DNA from: an uncultured Lachnospiraceae bacterium
Lineage (GTDB): Bacteria; Bacillota_A; Clostridia; Lachnospirales; Lachnospiraceae
Assembly (NCBI GenBank): GCA_905207905.1
Contig: CAJLNC010000014.1
Coordinates: 1-42,969, forward strand
Reading direction: 5' to 3'
DNA length: 42,969 bases
Shown here in pieces: positions 1 to 8,542 of the stretch. The translations under genes and the position numbers were made by a program. A model generated the notes under the pieces. It had not been told where the DNA came from. It made no database searches and worked only from the letters and a program-made list of their open reading frames with translations. How positions within the stretch are numbered: position 1 is the first letter of the stretch; each line of letters begins with the position of its first letter.

Positions 1-1597
1 TACAGGTAGAAATTGTAGACGGAGTCGGATAGAAATCCTGCACCTGCTCCGGCATGTACCCCAGCTCCCGCAGATACTCCGCCAGCTCCACCGCATCCTT
101 CATGGTACAGCCTGGATGGGAGGACATCAAATAGGGAACCAAAAACTGTTTCCTTCCGCAGGCTTTGTTCATTTCCTCATATTTTTTTACAAATTTCAGG
201 TAAACGGAATGCTCCGGCTTTCCCATCTTATCCAAAACCCGACGGGATACGTGCTCCGGCGCCACCTTCAGCTGACCGCTCACATGATATTTTACCAGCT
301 CCTGCAAAAATGTATCGTCCCGGTCTGCCATCACATAGTCAAACCGGATTCCGGAACGGACAAACACCTTTTTCACCTTTGGCAAAGCCCGCAGCTTCCG
401 CAGCAGCTCCACATAGTCCCTATGGCTTACCTTAAGATTTTTGCAGGGCGTGGGAAAAAGACACTGACGGTTTTTACAGACCCCTGCGTGAAGCTGCTTC
501 TCACAGGAGGGCTGCCGAAAATTGGCAGTGGGGCCTCCCACATCGTGAATGTATCCCTTAAAATCCGGTTCCTCTGTCATCAAAGAAGCTTCCTCCAGAA
601 TCGATTCATGGCTCCTTGTTTGAATAATCCGCCCCTGATGAAAAGTGAGGGCGCAGAAATTGCAGCCTCCAAAGCATCCCCGGTTGCTCACCAGGCTGAA
701 CTTTACTTCTTCAATGGCCGGGACTCCCCCAAAAGCCTCATAGGAGGGGTGGTAGGTTCTGCTGTAGGGCAGGCCGTATACCTCGTCCATCTCCTCCTGG
801 CTTAAGGGCCTGGCGGGAGGATTCTGCACCACATAAACAGTGTCGTACCGCTCTGCCATCCGCTTTCCGCAGAAAGGATCTGTGTTGCAGTACTGTTTAT
901 AAAAACTTGCGGCATAATTGGCCGGATCCTGCAAAAGTTCCTCATAGGAGGGCAGAAGCTCACAGTCATACACCTGACCAATCTCCTTTGTTCTGTAACA
1001 GGTGCCTGGGATAAAGGTAAGATCCTTCACCCCGATTCCTGCATCCAGGGCATCTGCAATCTCCACGATAGAACGCTCCCCCATACCGTAGGAGATCAAA
1101 TCTGCTCCGCAGTCCATTAACAGAGAACGCTTCATGGAATTGCTCCAGTAATCGTAATGAGCCATCCGCCGCAGACTGGCCTCGATTCCCCCTGCGATAA
1201 TGGGCGTGCGCTTGTATACCTGGCGGATCAGATTCGAATATACCATCACTGCCCGATCCGGCCGCTTTCCCATCACACCCCCGGGAGTATAGCTGTCCCT
1301 CTGCCGGTGCTTTCTGGAAACTGTATAGTGGTTTACCATGGAATCCATATTTCCGGCAGTCACCAGGAAGCCCAGTCTCGGCTCTCCCAGCGCTGTGATA
1401 CTCTTTGGATCTTTCCAGTCCGGCTGAGAAATAATTCCCACAGAATATCCGTGTGCCTGGAGAACCCGACTGATAATCGCGTGGCCAAAGGAGGGATGGT
1501 CCACATAGGCATCCCCTATCACATACACAAAATCCAGCTGCTCCAGATTTTGTCTTTTCATATCCGCTCTGCTTATAGGAAGAAATTCCCGGTTCAT
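1..1597 (-). CDS. YgiQ-family radical SAM protein (3' end outside window)
   Basis: About 532 codons are visible; the C-terminus runs off the left edge. The protein opens with MNREFLPISR and has the long YgiQ-type N-terminal domain. A radical SAM cysteine cluster (C-x3-C-x2-C in GCFGGCNFC) lies near residues 305-315, followed by a motif around the phrase KVAPEHVS that is typical of this family. It should bind a 4Fe-4S cluster and S-adenosylmethionine in the cytoplasm; the substrate of YgiQ proteins is not established. The start is chosen because an AGGTGAT ribosome binding site sits just upstream, and because its ATG overlaps the stop of the upstream HAD gene (ATGA), which suggests translational coupling. 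Family call is confident, biological role is not. Confidence 0.9.
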   Translation of the reverse strand, partial: MNREFLPISRADMKRQNLEQLDFVYVIGDAYVDHPSFGHAIISRVLQAHGYSVGIISQPDWKDPKSITALGEPRLGFLVTAGNMDSMVNHYTVSRKHRQRDSYTPGGVMGKRPDRAVMVYSNLIRQVYKRTPIIAGGIEASLRRMAHYDYWSNSMKRSLLMDCGADLISYGMGERSIVEIADALDAGIGVKDLTFIPGTCYRTKEIGQVYDCELLPSYEELLQDPANYAASFYKQYCNTDPFCGKRMAERYDTVYVVQNPPARPLSQEEMDEVYGLPYSRTYHPSYEAFGGVPAIEEVKFSLVSNRGCFGGCNFCALTFHQGRIIQTRSHESILEEASLMTEEPDFKGYIHDVGGPTANFRQPSCEKQLHAGVCKNRQCLFPTPCKNLKVSHRDYVELLRKLRALPKVKKVFVRSGIRFDYVMADRDDTFLQELVKYHVSGQLKVAPEHVSRRVLDKMGKPEHSVYLKFVKKYEEMNKACGRKQFLVPYLMSSHPGCTMKDAVELAEYLRELGYMPEQVQDFYPTPSTISTC

Positions 1598-2262
1598 TTT
1601 ATCACCTCATAGGTTTGATCCAACACTTCATGAAAATTTCTGATATAATAATCTGCCAGACCGCAGATTTCCGCTTTCCGTTCCAGGGAAAACTCATCTT
1701 CAACGGCACAAACCTGCATCCCGGCATTTTTCCCTGCCAGAATCCCCATCGGCACGTCCTCAAACACAATACACTGCTCCGGCTCCACCTGCAGCCGGTG
1801 TGCCACAGCCAGATACACATCCGGGGACGGCTTTCCTTTTGCCACATCGCAGGAGGTAAGAATGCAGTCAAACATCCCGTCCACCTGGTTGCTCACAAGA
1901 GCCGCCATAGCCAGATCAATGTGATTGCTGGTGGCGATCCCCAGCTTCATTCCCCTGGACTTCATCTCCTGCAGCAGCTCCAAAGCTCCCGGTTTTAAAA
2001 ATACCCGGTTCGCATAAATATCATAGGCCATTTTATTCCAGTCTGCCTTGATTTCCTCCACAGTCTGAGGAAGCTGGAATTTTTCCTTAAAATAGCAGGC
2101 CGTCTCCGTAAATCCCATCCCTTCAATCTCAAACTGCAGCTTCTTTGGCAGTTCTTTTCCAAAACGACCCAAATACTCAATATCAATGTCACGCCACATC
2201 CACATGGAATCCATCAGCGTTCCGTCCATGTCAAAGATGGCTGCTTTTTTTTGTTCTAACAT
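1594..2262 (-). CDS. HAD-family hydrolase, beta-phosphoglucomutase-like
   Basis: The 222-residue protein shows the HAD signature FDMDGTLMDS with nucleophile Asp11 and acid/base Asp13. It also has motif II Ser/Thr in GIATSN, a motif III Lys in the KGKPSPDVY segment and the motif IV acidic patch FEDVPMGI. This order and the cap inserted after motif I match subfamily IA phosphatases and beta-phosphoglucomutase-like enzymes, which act on small phosphorylated metabolites. Substrate cannot be told from sequence. Its 5' end overlaps the upstream pseudouridine synthase gene by about 32 bp and its stop overlaps the ygiQ-like start, so the three genes probably form one operon. Confidence 0.88.
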   Translation of the reverse strand: MLEQKKAAIFDMDGTLMDSMWMWRDIDIEYLGRFGKELPKKLQFEIEGMGFTETACYFKEKFQLPQTVEEIKADWNKMAYDIYANRVFLKPGALELLQEMKSRGMKLGIATSNHIDLAMAALVSNQVDGMFDCILTSCDVAKGKPSPDVYLAVAHRLQVEPEQCIVFEDVPMGILAGKNAGMQVCAVEDEFSLERKAEICGLADYYIRNFHEVLDQTYEVIK

Positions 2263-2968
2263 GCGCTCTCAACCCTTCTATTTCCTGTTCTGTCAATTTC
2301 CGCCATTCCCCTGGCTTCAGCCCCGCATCCAGCGTAAGAGAGCCCATGGAAAGGCGCTTTAGATACATCACCTGTTTGCCCACTGCCTGGAACATCCGCT
2401 TAATCTGATGAAACTTCCCTTCCCGGATGGTAACCTGCACCTGCGTGCCGTCCTCCCCCAGCTCCAGTCTGGCAGGCAGCGTTTTTTTCTTCTCCCCGAT
2501 ATCCAACCCATCCTGAAACCGTTGGATATCCCCCTCATCCGCCGGCCGATCCAGCCTTGCGAAATACGTTTTATCCACATGCTTTCTGGGAGACAGCAGC
2601 TCATGGGCCAAAGCTCCGTCATTGGTAAGCAGCAGCAGGCCCTCCGTATCCAGGTCCAGCCTCCCTACCGGAAACAGCTCCTCCTTCCCTGGAACCCTGA
2701 TCAGATCCAGCACCACCGGCTGGCTGGGATCCTTGGTGGCAGATACATATCCTGCAGGCTTGTTCAGCATATAATACTGAAATTCCTCCCGCAGGATCCG
2801 TACTCCCCGACAGCAAACCTCATCCATTCCTGGATTCACCTTCTGCTCCGGCTTTTTTGCTTCCTCACCATTCACCCTTACCAGTCCCTTTTTCAGAAGC
2901 TGCTTCACCTCTGACCGGGTTCCGCAGCCTGCGTTGGACAAATACTTATCCAGTCTCACCTGTGTCAT
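2231..2968 (-). CDS. RsuA/RluB-family pseudouridine synthase
   Basis: The 245-residue protein begins with an S4 RNA-binding domain (residues about 1-60, MTQVRLDKYLSNAG...). A pseudouridine synthase domain follows, with catalytic Asp105 in GRLDLDTEGLLLLTNDG and the later KTY and FHQIKRM motifs. These enzymes isomerise a specific uridine in 16S or 23S rRNA. I cannot decide between the RsuA (small subunit) and RluB/E/F (large subunit) types, although the size fits RsuA. It is the first gene of the pseudouridine synthase-HAD-YgiQ run and overlaps the HAD gene by 32 bp. Confidence 0.9.
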   Translation of the reverse strand: MTQVRLDKYLSNAGCGTRSEVKQLLKKGLVRVNGEEAKKPEQKVNPGMDEVCCRGVRILREEFQYYMLNKPAGYVSATKDPSQPVVLDLIRVPGKEELFPVGRLDLDTEGLLLLTNDGALAHELLSPRKHVDKTYFARLDRPADEGDIQRFQDGLDIGEKKKTLPARLELGEDGTQVQVTIREGKFHQIKRMFQAVGKQVMYLKRLSMGSLTLDAGLKPGEWRKLTEQEIEGLRAHVRTKKSSHL

Positions 2969-3027
2969 CGTTCTCTCCTGTTTTCTATACAGTCCAATTC
3001 AAGCACCTTTCGCTTTGCTGTTCTTCC

Positions 3028-4577
3028 CTACATCATCCGCCACCCGGGCTGATATTTGTTTCGAATGGTTCCGTTCACGCCTTTTCCCCAGCCCAGAGGA
3101 TAGCCGTCACAGCAGACTAACACCCAGCCAGTTTTCTCCTGGTCCGTCTCCAGTGTCTCTCCTCTTAAATAGCGAAGCACATTGGGATCCGCGGAAGAAA
3201 ATTCCACCCGATTGGGAAATTTCTCTGCTCTTAAGGCCATGGCCAATGCCTGGGATGGCTCAAACCGCTGCTTTTTCACCGTTCCAAGAAGCAGGCCGGT
3301 GCGAAGATACCGAAGTTTGGGAACCTGTATTCCTTCCGGCATCCAAAAAAGGCACTCCTCCCTCTGTTCGATCTTTCCCTGCTCCGGCAAAGAAAGCTGT
3401 ATGTTCTCCAAAAATTCCTGGGCTTCCCTGGGAAGTCTGCCTGCTCTTTCATTGGCTCCCTGCAAATCTTTGCCTGCCACAGCCCCCTTCTCTCTTCTTT
3501 TTCCGCTCTTTTTTTCTTTTTTTCTGTTTTCTTTCTGTTCTCTCTCAAAAGCATCCTGCCTGTTTTCACTCCAGGCTGCAAAGCCCCCGCCTTCCAAGCT
3601 CCGGACTTTGTTTCCTTTCTTTTCGGATGGCTCGGCTTCCGGCACCGTCCCGTCAGATCTGACTCCTGCTTTTTCCTCAGGAGAACTGCAAAGTGGCCTT
3701 CTCCCTCCATCCTGTGAGGCCAGATGCGGATGCTCTTCTTTGCCACTTCCCTGCCCTCCTGGGTATCCTCCAGAGCAAAACCAGGAGCAAAGCCCTCATA
3801 CCCCGCTGCCTCCTGAAGCTCCATCTGGGGAAAGCGCTTTAAAAGTTCTAAGATCACCTGCTCATCCTCTCTAGGAGAAAAGGTACAGGTAGAGTAGAGC
3901 AGAACCCCTCCCGGCCGCAGCATTCCCACCGCACAGGTAAGAATCTGAAGCTGCAAAGGCCCGTACGATTTCGGCCCCCGCTCCTGCCAGCTTTTGATCA
4001 GCCCCGGTTCTTTCCTAAACATTCCTTCCCCGGAGCAGGGCGCATCCACCAGAATCCGGTGAAAAAATTCCGGGAACACCTTCAGAAGCTGCTCCGGGTT
4101 CTCCGCCGTCACCAGACTGTTGGTGACTCCGGCCAGCTCCAGATTTTTCAATAAACCTCTGGCCCTGGAAGCGCTGATATCATTTGCCACCAAAAGTCCC
4201 TGGCCTGCCAGCCTGGCTCCCAGCTCTGTGGCCTTTCCTCCCGGTGCGGCGCAAAGATCCAGAATCCGTTCTCCCGGCTGCGCAGACAGACGGCTGGCTG
4301 GCACCATCGCGCTTGGCTCCTGAATATAATACAGTCCTGCATAATAGTGCGGATGCTTTGTCACCGGATCCTCCTTCCGGTAAAAAAATCCATTCTCAAC
4401 CCAGGGAATCGGGGTCAGCTGAAAAGGCGTGATTTTTAAAAATTCCTCCGTGGATATCTTGGCAGTATTTACCCGCAGTCCCTGCTTTTTTTCTTTTCCA
4501 TAGCACTCCAAAAAGGAAGGGTACTCCTCTCCCAACAACGCTTCCATGCGTTTCGTAAATTCAGAAGGCAATTCCAT
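3028..4577 (-). pseudogene. rsmF: RsmF-type 16S rRNA m5C methyltransferase, split by a frameshift
   Basis: The 5' part, starting at 4577 with GGAGT five bases upstream, encodes a NOL1/NOP2/Sun methyltransferase: SAM motif CAAPGGKATELG near residues 109-120, DAPCSGEGMFRK, and catalytic cysteine in YSTCTFSPRED. That frame stays open to 3276 but becomes nonsense after the phrase GHFAVLLRKK. The family's C-terminal RNA-binding domain (ending CCDGYPLGWGKGVNG and KYQPGWR) lies in the -1 frame and stops at 3028. The switch point falls near the A-run AGGAAAAAGC around 3668-3676. One base change in length would restore a protein of about 515 residues with a Lys/Glu-rich linker. Sequencing error, real mutation or -1 slippage are all possible; the slippery heptamer is imperfect (G AAA AAG). 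An alternative start at 4637 is less likely. Confidence 0.8.
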
Positions 4578-4759
4578 GAAAACTCCATTCTGCTGTTTTT
4601 TCCCATCCCTGTCCGCAGGACAGCGCCTCATGTACACGGATGCTATACAGCTCGCTTGATCCTATTTCTTAATCTGTACGTTCTATGAATTTCAAGTATA
4701 GCACATCTTCCCTTCAAGAGCTACATATATATGGAATAAAACAAGCTGAGGAACCTTCT

Positions 4760-5689
4760 ATGAAACGCATTCTATTCTCCCTAGGGCTGCTGGCTCTTCT
4801 CACCTTTCTTCTGCTCTCTCCCCAGACTGCCCTTCAGTGCGCCAGAAACGGCCTGGCCTTATGGTATCAGAATCTGGTTCCTGTGCTTCTCCCTTTTATG
4901 ATTCTGTCCAATCTTATGATCCGTTTGAATCTGGTGGCCGCCATTGCAGGAATCGTTCATCCCGTCCTGCACCTGGTTTTCGGCACCTCCATCCATGGAA
5001 GTTATGCGATTCTGTCAGGTTTTCTCTTTGGCTGTCCCATGGGAGCCAAGGTCGTTCACGATCTGCTGGAAGAACAGTCCATCTGTCAGGAGGAAGCCGA
5101 ATACCTCATCAGCTTTGTCAACAATTTAAGCCCCGCCTTCGTCATCACTTACCTGGTGCAGGAGAGCCTCCAATCTCCCGCCCTCCTTGGCCCTACCTTG
5201 GCCATTCTCTACGGTGCCCCCCTGATCTCTGCCCTGATATTTGCCCCCAAATATCGGAAAAAAGCTGCTTTTGTCTCCAGGAAAAAGAATAAGGCATCTA
5301 AAGCCCTGCCGCAGCTGGAACTTGTAGATGCCTGTATTTCAAACGGTATTGTGACTATTGCGCAGCTGGGGGGCTACATCCTGCTGTTCTCCCTGATTAC
5401 TGGAATGCTCCAGGTACTTCCACTGAAAAATAAACTTCTTCTCTGCCTTTTGGGCAGCCTGACGGAAATCACCAACGGAATCCGGATGCTCTCCCAATGC
5501 AGCTTCCCCTTTCCGCTCCGCTATCTGTGTCTGATCTGTCTGTCCGCCTTCGGCGGCTTCTGCGCGCTGATGCAGACCCTCTCTGTTTTTCCCATGAAAA
5601 AACAGACCCTCCGTCACTATCTGGTATCCAAAGGGATCATTTTTTTCATTGCTCTGTTTTTCAGCCTGATCTTCTGCCAAAGCCTCTGA
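4760..5689 (+). CDS. ylbJ: YlbJ-like sporulation integral membrane protein
   Basis: The protein has about 309 residues from the ATG at 4760, which has GAGGA upstream; an in-frame ATG at 4685 would add 25 poorly conserved residues. It contains several hydrophobic segments and the YlbJ/nucleoside-recognition-domain motifs SGFLFGCPMGAK and SFVNNLSPAFVITY. In Bacillus subtilis YlbJ is a membrane protein needed for normal sporulation and is made in the mother cell; its molecular role is unknown. It is shorter than B. subtilis YlbJ. The gene stands alone between two minus-strand operons. No clear sigma-E promoter was found by eye. Confidence 0.8.
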   Translation: MKRILFSLGLLALLTFLLLSPQTALQCARNGLALWYQNLVPVLLPFMILSNLMIRLNLVAAIAGIVHPVLHLVFGTSIHGSYAILSGFLFGCPMGAKVVHDLLEEQSICQEEAEYLISFVNNLSPAFVITYLVQESLQSPALLGPTLAILYGAPLISALIFAPKYRKKAAFVSRKKNKASKALPQLELVDACISNGIVTIAQLGGYILLFSLITGMLQVLPLKNKLLLCLLGSLTEITNGIRMLSQCSFPFPLRYLCLICLSAFGGFCALMQTLSVFPMKKQTLRHYLVSKGIIFFIALFFSLIFCQSL

Positions 5690-5779
5690 CCGATACACTG
5701 TCATTTGGCTCATGCGCTCTTCCACTGTCAAGCTTCCGGCCAGTCTGAAATTCGCCTCTCCCCAGACAGTTCTGAAAAG

Positions 5780-6379
5780 TTACTCCTCAGCGTCTCCCTC
5801 TGCCGGCTCCTCGGTAGCCATGGTATAACTGGAGGGAGCAGCCTGGGGCGAAAGCTCCTGACGATTCTTGCTCACAATATCATAGCAGGACTGAATGGAG
5901 TTAATAAAGTTATTGTACTTGGTGCCTGCGGCATCAATGGTATGGCTCATAATCTTTTCCAGGTTATCCAGCATCTCGTCGGTGTAGGAAATGGCGCTCA
6001 TGCGAATGTTGTTGGAATCTGTAGTAGCATTGTCAATGATCTCCTGCGCCTGTGCATTGGTCTGCTGCAACAGTTCGTTGGACTGCTCCAAAGCTCTCTG
6101 CATTACCTCGCTCTCACTGACGATCCGATCCGCCTTAGCCTGGGCATCTGCAAGGATGGCGTCTGCCTTAGCCTGGGCATCCTCTAAAATAGCGTCCTTA
6201 TTGCTGATGATCTTCTGATAACGCTTGATTTCATCCGGCGTCTTCATGCGAAGCTCGCGCAAAAGTTCCTCCAACTCTTCCTTATTTACCACGATCTTGG
6301 TGGAAGATAAAGGCTGAAATTTACAGCTGTCTACGTACTCCTCAATCTCTTCAATAATCTGTTCAATTCTGCTGCTCAT
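5780..6379 (-). CDS. Coiled-coil protein of unknown function, downstream of coaD
   Basis: The 199-residue soluble protein is strongly helical. It has an Ala/Gln/Asp-rich stretch near residues 65-120 with the direct repeat DAQAKADAILADAQAKAD, resembling the coiled-coils of DivIVA-like or V-ATPase subunit H-like proteins. There is no signal peptide or membrane segment, and the acidic C-terminus ends EEPAEGDAEE. Homologues in Lachnospiraceae are usually annotated as hypothetical or ATPase-like. It lies 22 bp after coaD and shares the rsmD-coaD operon. A role in cell-shape or division scaffolding is a guess from the coiled-coil only. Confidence 0.7.
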   Translation of the reverse strand: MSSRIEQIIEEIEEYVDSCKFQPLSSTKIVVNKEELEELLRELRMKTPDEIKRYQKIISNKDAILEDAQAKADAILADAQAKADRIVSESEVMQRALEQSNELLQQTNAQAQEIIDNATTDSNNIRMSAISYTDEMLDNLEKIMSHTIDAAGTKYNNFINSIQSCYDIVSKNRQELSPQAAPSSYTMATEEPAEGDAEE

Positions 6380-6401
6380 AATAATTCTCCTTATTAATAT
6401 T

Positions 6402-6896
6402 TTACCCCTTTTTATACTTTTCCGTTACCCTACGGCAGATACGATCCACCACTGCCTCCGGTACAAAATGTGTGATATCTCCTCCATAAAACGCAACTTC
6501 CTTCACTGTGGTGGAACTGATATAAGCATATTTTAAATTCGTAGTGAAAAAGAGAGTGTCCACTCCGGAATCAATAATCCGGTTGGTGTGAGCCATCTGC
6601 AGCTCATACTCAAAATCTGTAATTGCCCGCAGTCCTCTCACAATAAACTTGGCATCACATTTTCTCACAAAATCCACAGAGAGTCCTGAAAATGCCTCCA
6701 CTCTCACATTACTAATATCTTTAGTTACATCCAGTAACATATTAACACGTTCTTCCACAGAAAACAATGGGGTTTTTTCATGATTTATCAAAACCCCAAC
6801 GATCAGCTCGTCCACAAGACTGGCTGACCGCTCTATAATATCAAGATGTCCGTAGGTCACCGGATCAAAGCTCCCCGGATACACTGCTCTTCTCAT
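6402..6896 (-). CDS. coaD: Phosphopantetheine adenylyltransferase
   Basis: The 164-residue protein carries the nucleotidyltransferase signature [18 protein letters not shown] at the N-terminus, with the HxGH-type motif in the form TYGH. It also has the ISSTTVKE motif that contacts ATP. CoaD transfers AMP from ATP to 4'-phosphopantetheine, the next-to-last step of coenzyme A synthesis. Length is normal for the family. The start overlaps the rsmD stop by 4 bp (ATGA), the classical rsmD-coaD pairing of Firmicutes. Confidence 0.97.
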   Translation of the reverse strand: MRRAVYPGSFDPVTYGHLDIIERSASLVDELIVGVLINHEKTPLFSVEERVNMLLDVTKDISNVRVEAFSGLSVDFVRKCDAKFIVRGLRAITDFEYELQMAHTNRIIDSGVDTLFFTTNLKYAYISSTTVKEVAFYGGDITHFVPEAVVDRICRRVTEKYKKG

Positions 6897-7450
6897 GGTA
6901 CGCTTCTCCTTAAAAACATATGCACATTGGTCTTATATTCTTTTCTCCGGATCACCTGATACCCAAGGTTCTCCAGATAGGAAAAATCTGTGCCCATAGA
7001 CGCTTCCACAATGATCAGCGTCTCCTCATCTGCAAGACTGCTGTCCTTTAAAGCTTCCAGCACCCGCTTTTCCCACAACTCATCATAGGGAGGATCCATA
7101 AAAATAATCTGAAACGGCCGTCCTCCCTCCAGCCTGGCAAGACCGTACAGCACATCTCCTGCAATCACCTTTGCCTGGCTCTCCAGCTTTGTAAAAGATA
7201 AATTCTCCCGGATGCACTCCACTGCTCTGCGATTATTTTCCACAAAAACAGCTTCTCTGGCTCCCCGGCTCAAAGCTTCAATCCCAATTCCTCCGCTGCC
7301 GGAAAAGAGATCCAGAAATCTGCAATCTCCCACTTCCTCCTGCAGCATATTAAAAAGCGTTTCCTTAATCCGATCCGTAGTGGGCCGGGTTGCAGTTCCA
7401 GAGACTGTCTTTAAGGGCAGCCTTCTGGCCTTTCCTGCAATGACTCTCAT
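6893..7450 (-). CDS. rsmD: 16S rRNA (guanine(966)-N(2))-methyltransferase
   Basis: The 185-residue protein has the SAM-binding motif [18 protein letters not shown], the catalytic motif DPPY and an N-terminal [13 protein letters not shown] opening typical of RsmD. It methylates N2 of a guanine in 16S rRNA of the small subunit. It is the first gene of an operon with coaD and a coiled-coil gene. A near-consensus promoter lies 60-90 bp upstream and a 5' hairpin lies in the leader. Confidence 0.95.
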   Translation of the reverse strand: MRVIAGKARRLPLKTVSGTATRPTTDRIKETLFNMLQEEVGDCRFLDLFSGSGGIGIEALSRGAREAVFVENNRRAVECIRENLSFTKLESQAKVIAGDVLYGLARLEGGRPFQIIFMDPPYDELWEKRVLEALKDSSLADEETLIIVEASMGTDFSYLENLGYQVIRRKEYKTNVHMFLRRSVP

Positions 7451-7483
7451 ATTTTGTCCCTTTTCTATAGCATAAAGTAATCT

Positions 7484-7505
7484 GGCCGGAGCCTATCCCC
7501 CGGCC
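7484..7505 (-). other. 5'-terminal hairpin in the rsmD leader
   Basis: GGCCGG and CCGGCC flank a 10-base loop. The stem begins about 8 bp downstream of the -10 box of the rsmD promoter, so it would sit at the very 5' end of the mRNA. 5' hairpins of this kind can shield transcripts from 5'-end-dependent decay; that role is inferred. On the plus strand the same stem is followed by TTTTT, but no plus-strand gene precedes it. Confidence 0.5.
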
Positions 7506-7512
7506 GTTTTTC

Positions 7513-7541
7513 ATTATAAATTTTCGTTTTCTATCTGTCAA
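7513..7541 (-). promoter_or_regulatory. Consensus housekeeping promoter for rsmD-coaD operon
   Basis: On the minus strand TTGACA (7541-7536) and TATAAT (7518-7513) are separated by exactly 17 bases. Both hexamers match the sigma-A consensus perfectly. Confidence 0.85.
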
Positions 7542-7568
7542 TTATCTTTTTCATAACAGCCCAGGCTT

Positions 7569-7973
7569 TTAAATAACCGGGCGCATGTTTTCCCGCCAGT
7601 CCAGATCTCCGTTAGCCAGTCCCAAAACCATAGACTCTGCGGTGGCAATATTGGTAGCAATCGGAATATTATACTTGTCACAGCTTCTGGTAATAGAATA
7701 AATATTCGCCTCATTGGGGCTGTTCACAATAGGATTGTAAAAAAAGATTACAAGATCCATGTAATCCCGCTCAATCATATCAATAAACTGCTCCTCGCCT
7801 CCCACACTGCCGGAGAGAAACTTATGCACCTTGAGATTCGTGGCTTCCTCAATGCGGCGCCCCGTCATCTCTGTGGCATACAACTCATGCTTGGCCAATA
7901 TATATTTGTACGCAAGGCAAAAGTTTTCGATTAAGTTTTTTCTGGTGTTATGTGCAATAAATCCAATGTTCAT
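7569..7973 (-). CDS. Methylglyoxal synthase homologue with replaced catalytic residues
   Basis: The 134-residue protein starts at 7973, where GGGAG stands 8 bases upstream; the 146-residue reading from 8009 lacks this. The fold markers of MgsA are clear: IGFIAHN, the phosphate-site region TEMTGRR, LSGSVGGEEQF, LVIFFYNP and NIPIATNIATAE. Aligned with E. coli MgsA at a constant offset of 11, His19 is kept as His8. However Asp71 is Glu60, Asp91 is Asn80, His98 is Asn87 and Asp101 is Asn90. MgsA normally converts dihydroxyacetone phosphate to methylglyoxal. With these changes the enzyme activity is doubtful, and it may bind or sense a phosphate ligand instead. It is monocistronic with its own promoter. 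Confidence 0.8.
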   Translation of the reverse strand: MNIGFIAHNTRKNLIENFCLAYKYILAKHELYATEMTGRRIEEATNLKVHKFLSGSVGGEEQFIDMIERDYMDLVIFFYNPIVNSPNEANIYSITRSCDKYNIPIATNIATAESMVLGLANGDLDWRENMRPVI

Positions 7974-8012
7974 TCTAGCATCTCCCATCCAATATCCATA
8001 TCGGGTCACTTT

Positions 8013-8041
8013 ATTGTATCAAAACAAAATAAAAATTACAA
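8013..8041 (-). promoter_or_regulatory. Promoter of the MgsA-like gene
   Basis: On the minus strand TTGTAA (8041-8036) and TACAAT (8018-8013) are 17 bases apart. The -10 box ends 40 bases before the chosen start codon. Confidence 0.65.
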
Positions 8042-8168
8042 CTATTTTTTGTAAAAAACTAGTAAAAACATACAAAAACTTCCAGTTTATATTTTGACGG
8101 GGTGCATATACTAGAAGTGCAATCAAAAAATTGCAAATAACCACAAAAGAAAGAAGGAGGCGTTCATT

Positions 8169-8396
8169 ATGGCAAATCGTTCATCTAACACAACAGCAGT
8201 ACCGGAAGCAAAGGGAGCACTGGACCGTTTCAAATTTGAAGTGGCAAATGAGCTGGGTGTACCTCTCACCAACGGATACAACGGAAACCTAACCTCCAAA
8301 CAGAATGGTTCTGTCGGGGGATATATGGTGAAGAAAATGATCGAAGCTCAGGAAAGACAGATGTCCGGCAGCGATATGAGCACCAAGATGCAGTAA
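8169..8396 (+). CDS. Alpha/beta-type small acid-soluble spore protein
   Basis: The 75-residue protein matches alpha/beta SASP. It has the GPR protease-cleavage region FEVANELGVPL near residues 22-33 and the C-terminal DNA-binding motif around GSVGGYMVKKMIE. These proteins saturate DNA in the forespore, protect it from damage and are degraded on germination. The start has AGGAGG 7 bases upstream. A CATATACT element at 8105-8112 resembles a sporulation -10 box, but I could not find a -35 box at proper spacing. The gene ends in a bidirectional terminator. Confidence 0.93.
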   Translation: MANRSSNTTAVPEAKGALDRFKFEVANELGVPLTNGYNGNLTSKQNGSVGGYMVKKMIEAQERQMSGSDMSTKMQ

Positions 8397-8464
8397 ACAA
8401 AAGAAGGACTGCAGTATGCAGAACAGATCTGATATAGGAGAGTGAAAAACTTCGTATATCACAA

Positions 8465-8519
8465 GAAAAGGGCCGCCGCAAAAGATATTTTTAAATATCC
8501 TTTGTGGCAGCCCTTTTTC
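8465..8519. terminator. Bidirectional intrinsic terminator
   Basis: A long, slightly imperfect stem (AAAAGGGC... pairing with ...GCCCTTTTT, with an inner GATATTT/AAATATC part) is flanked by A-run and T-run. It would end both the SASP gene and the convergent Lys/Ala-rich gene. Confidence 0.85.
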
Positions 8520-8542
8520 TTTGATTCCTTATGTCAACAAAC

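Noticed and set aside
3668..3676. Programmed -1 frameshift signal in the RsmF gene
   Set aside because: The site reads G AAA AAG, lacking the first A of the classical slippery heptamer. RsmF genes are not known to use frameshifting, so error or mutation is more likely.
2934..3874. Long plus-strand reading frames opposite the RsmF C-terminal region
   Set aside because: They are Ser/Phe/Pro-rich shadows of the Lys/Glu-rich minus-strand linker and lack family motifs.
7484..7511. Terminator-like stem with TTTTT on the plus strand
   Set aside because: No plus-strand gene lies upstream. It is better explained as the 5' hairpin of the rsmD transcript on the other strand.
8086..8113. Sigma-G or sigma-E promoter for the SASP gene
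   Set aside because: The CATATACT element is suggestive, but the only -35-like sequence is 11-12 bases away, too close for either factor.
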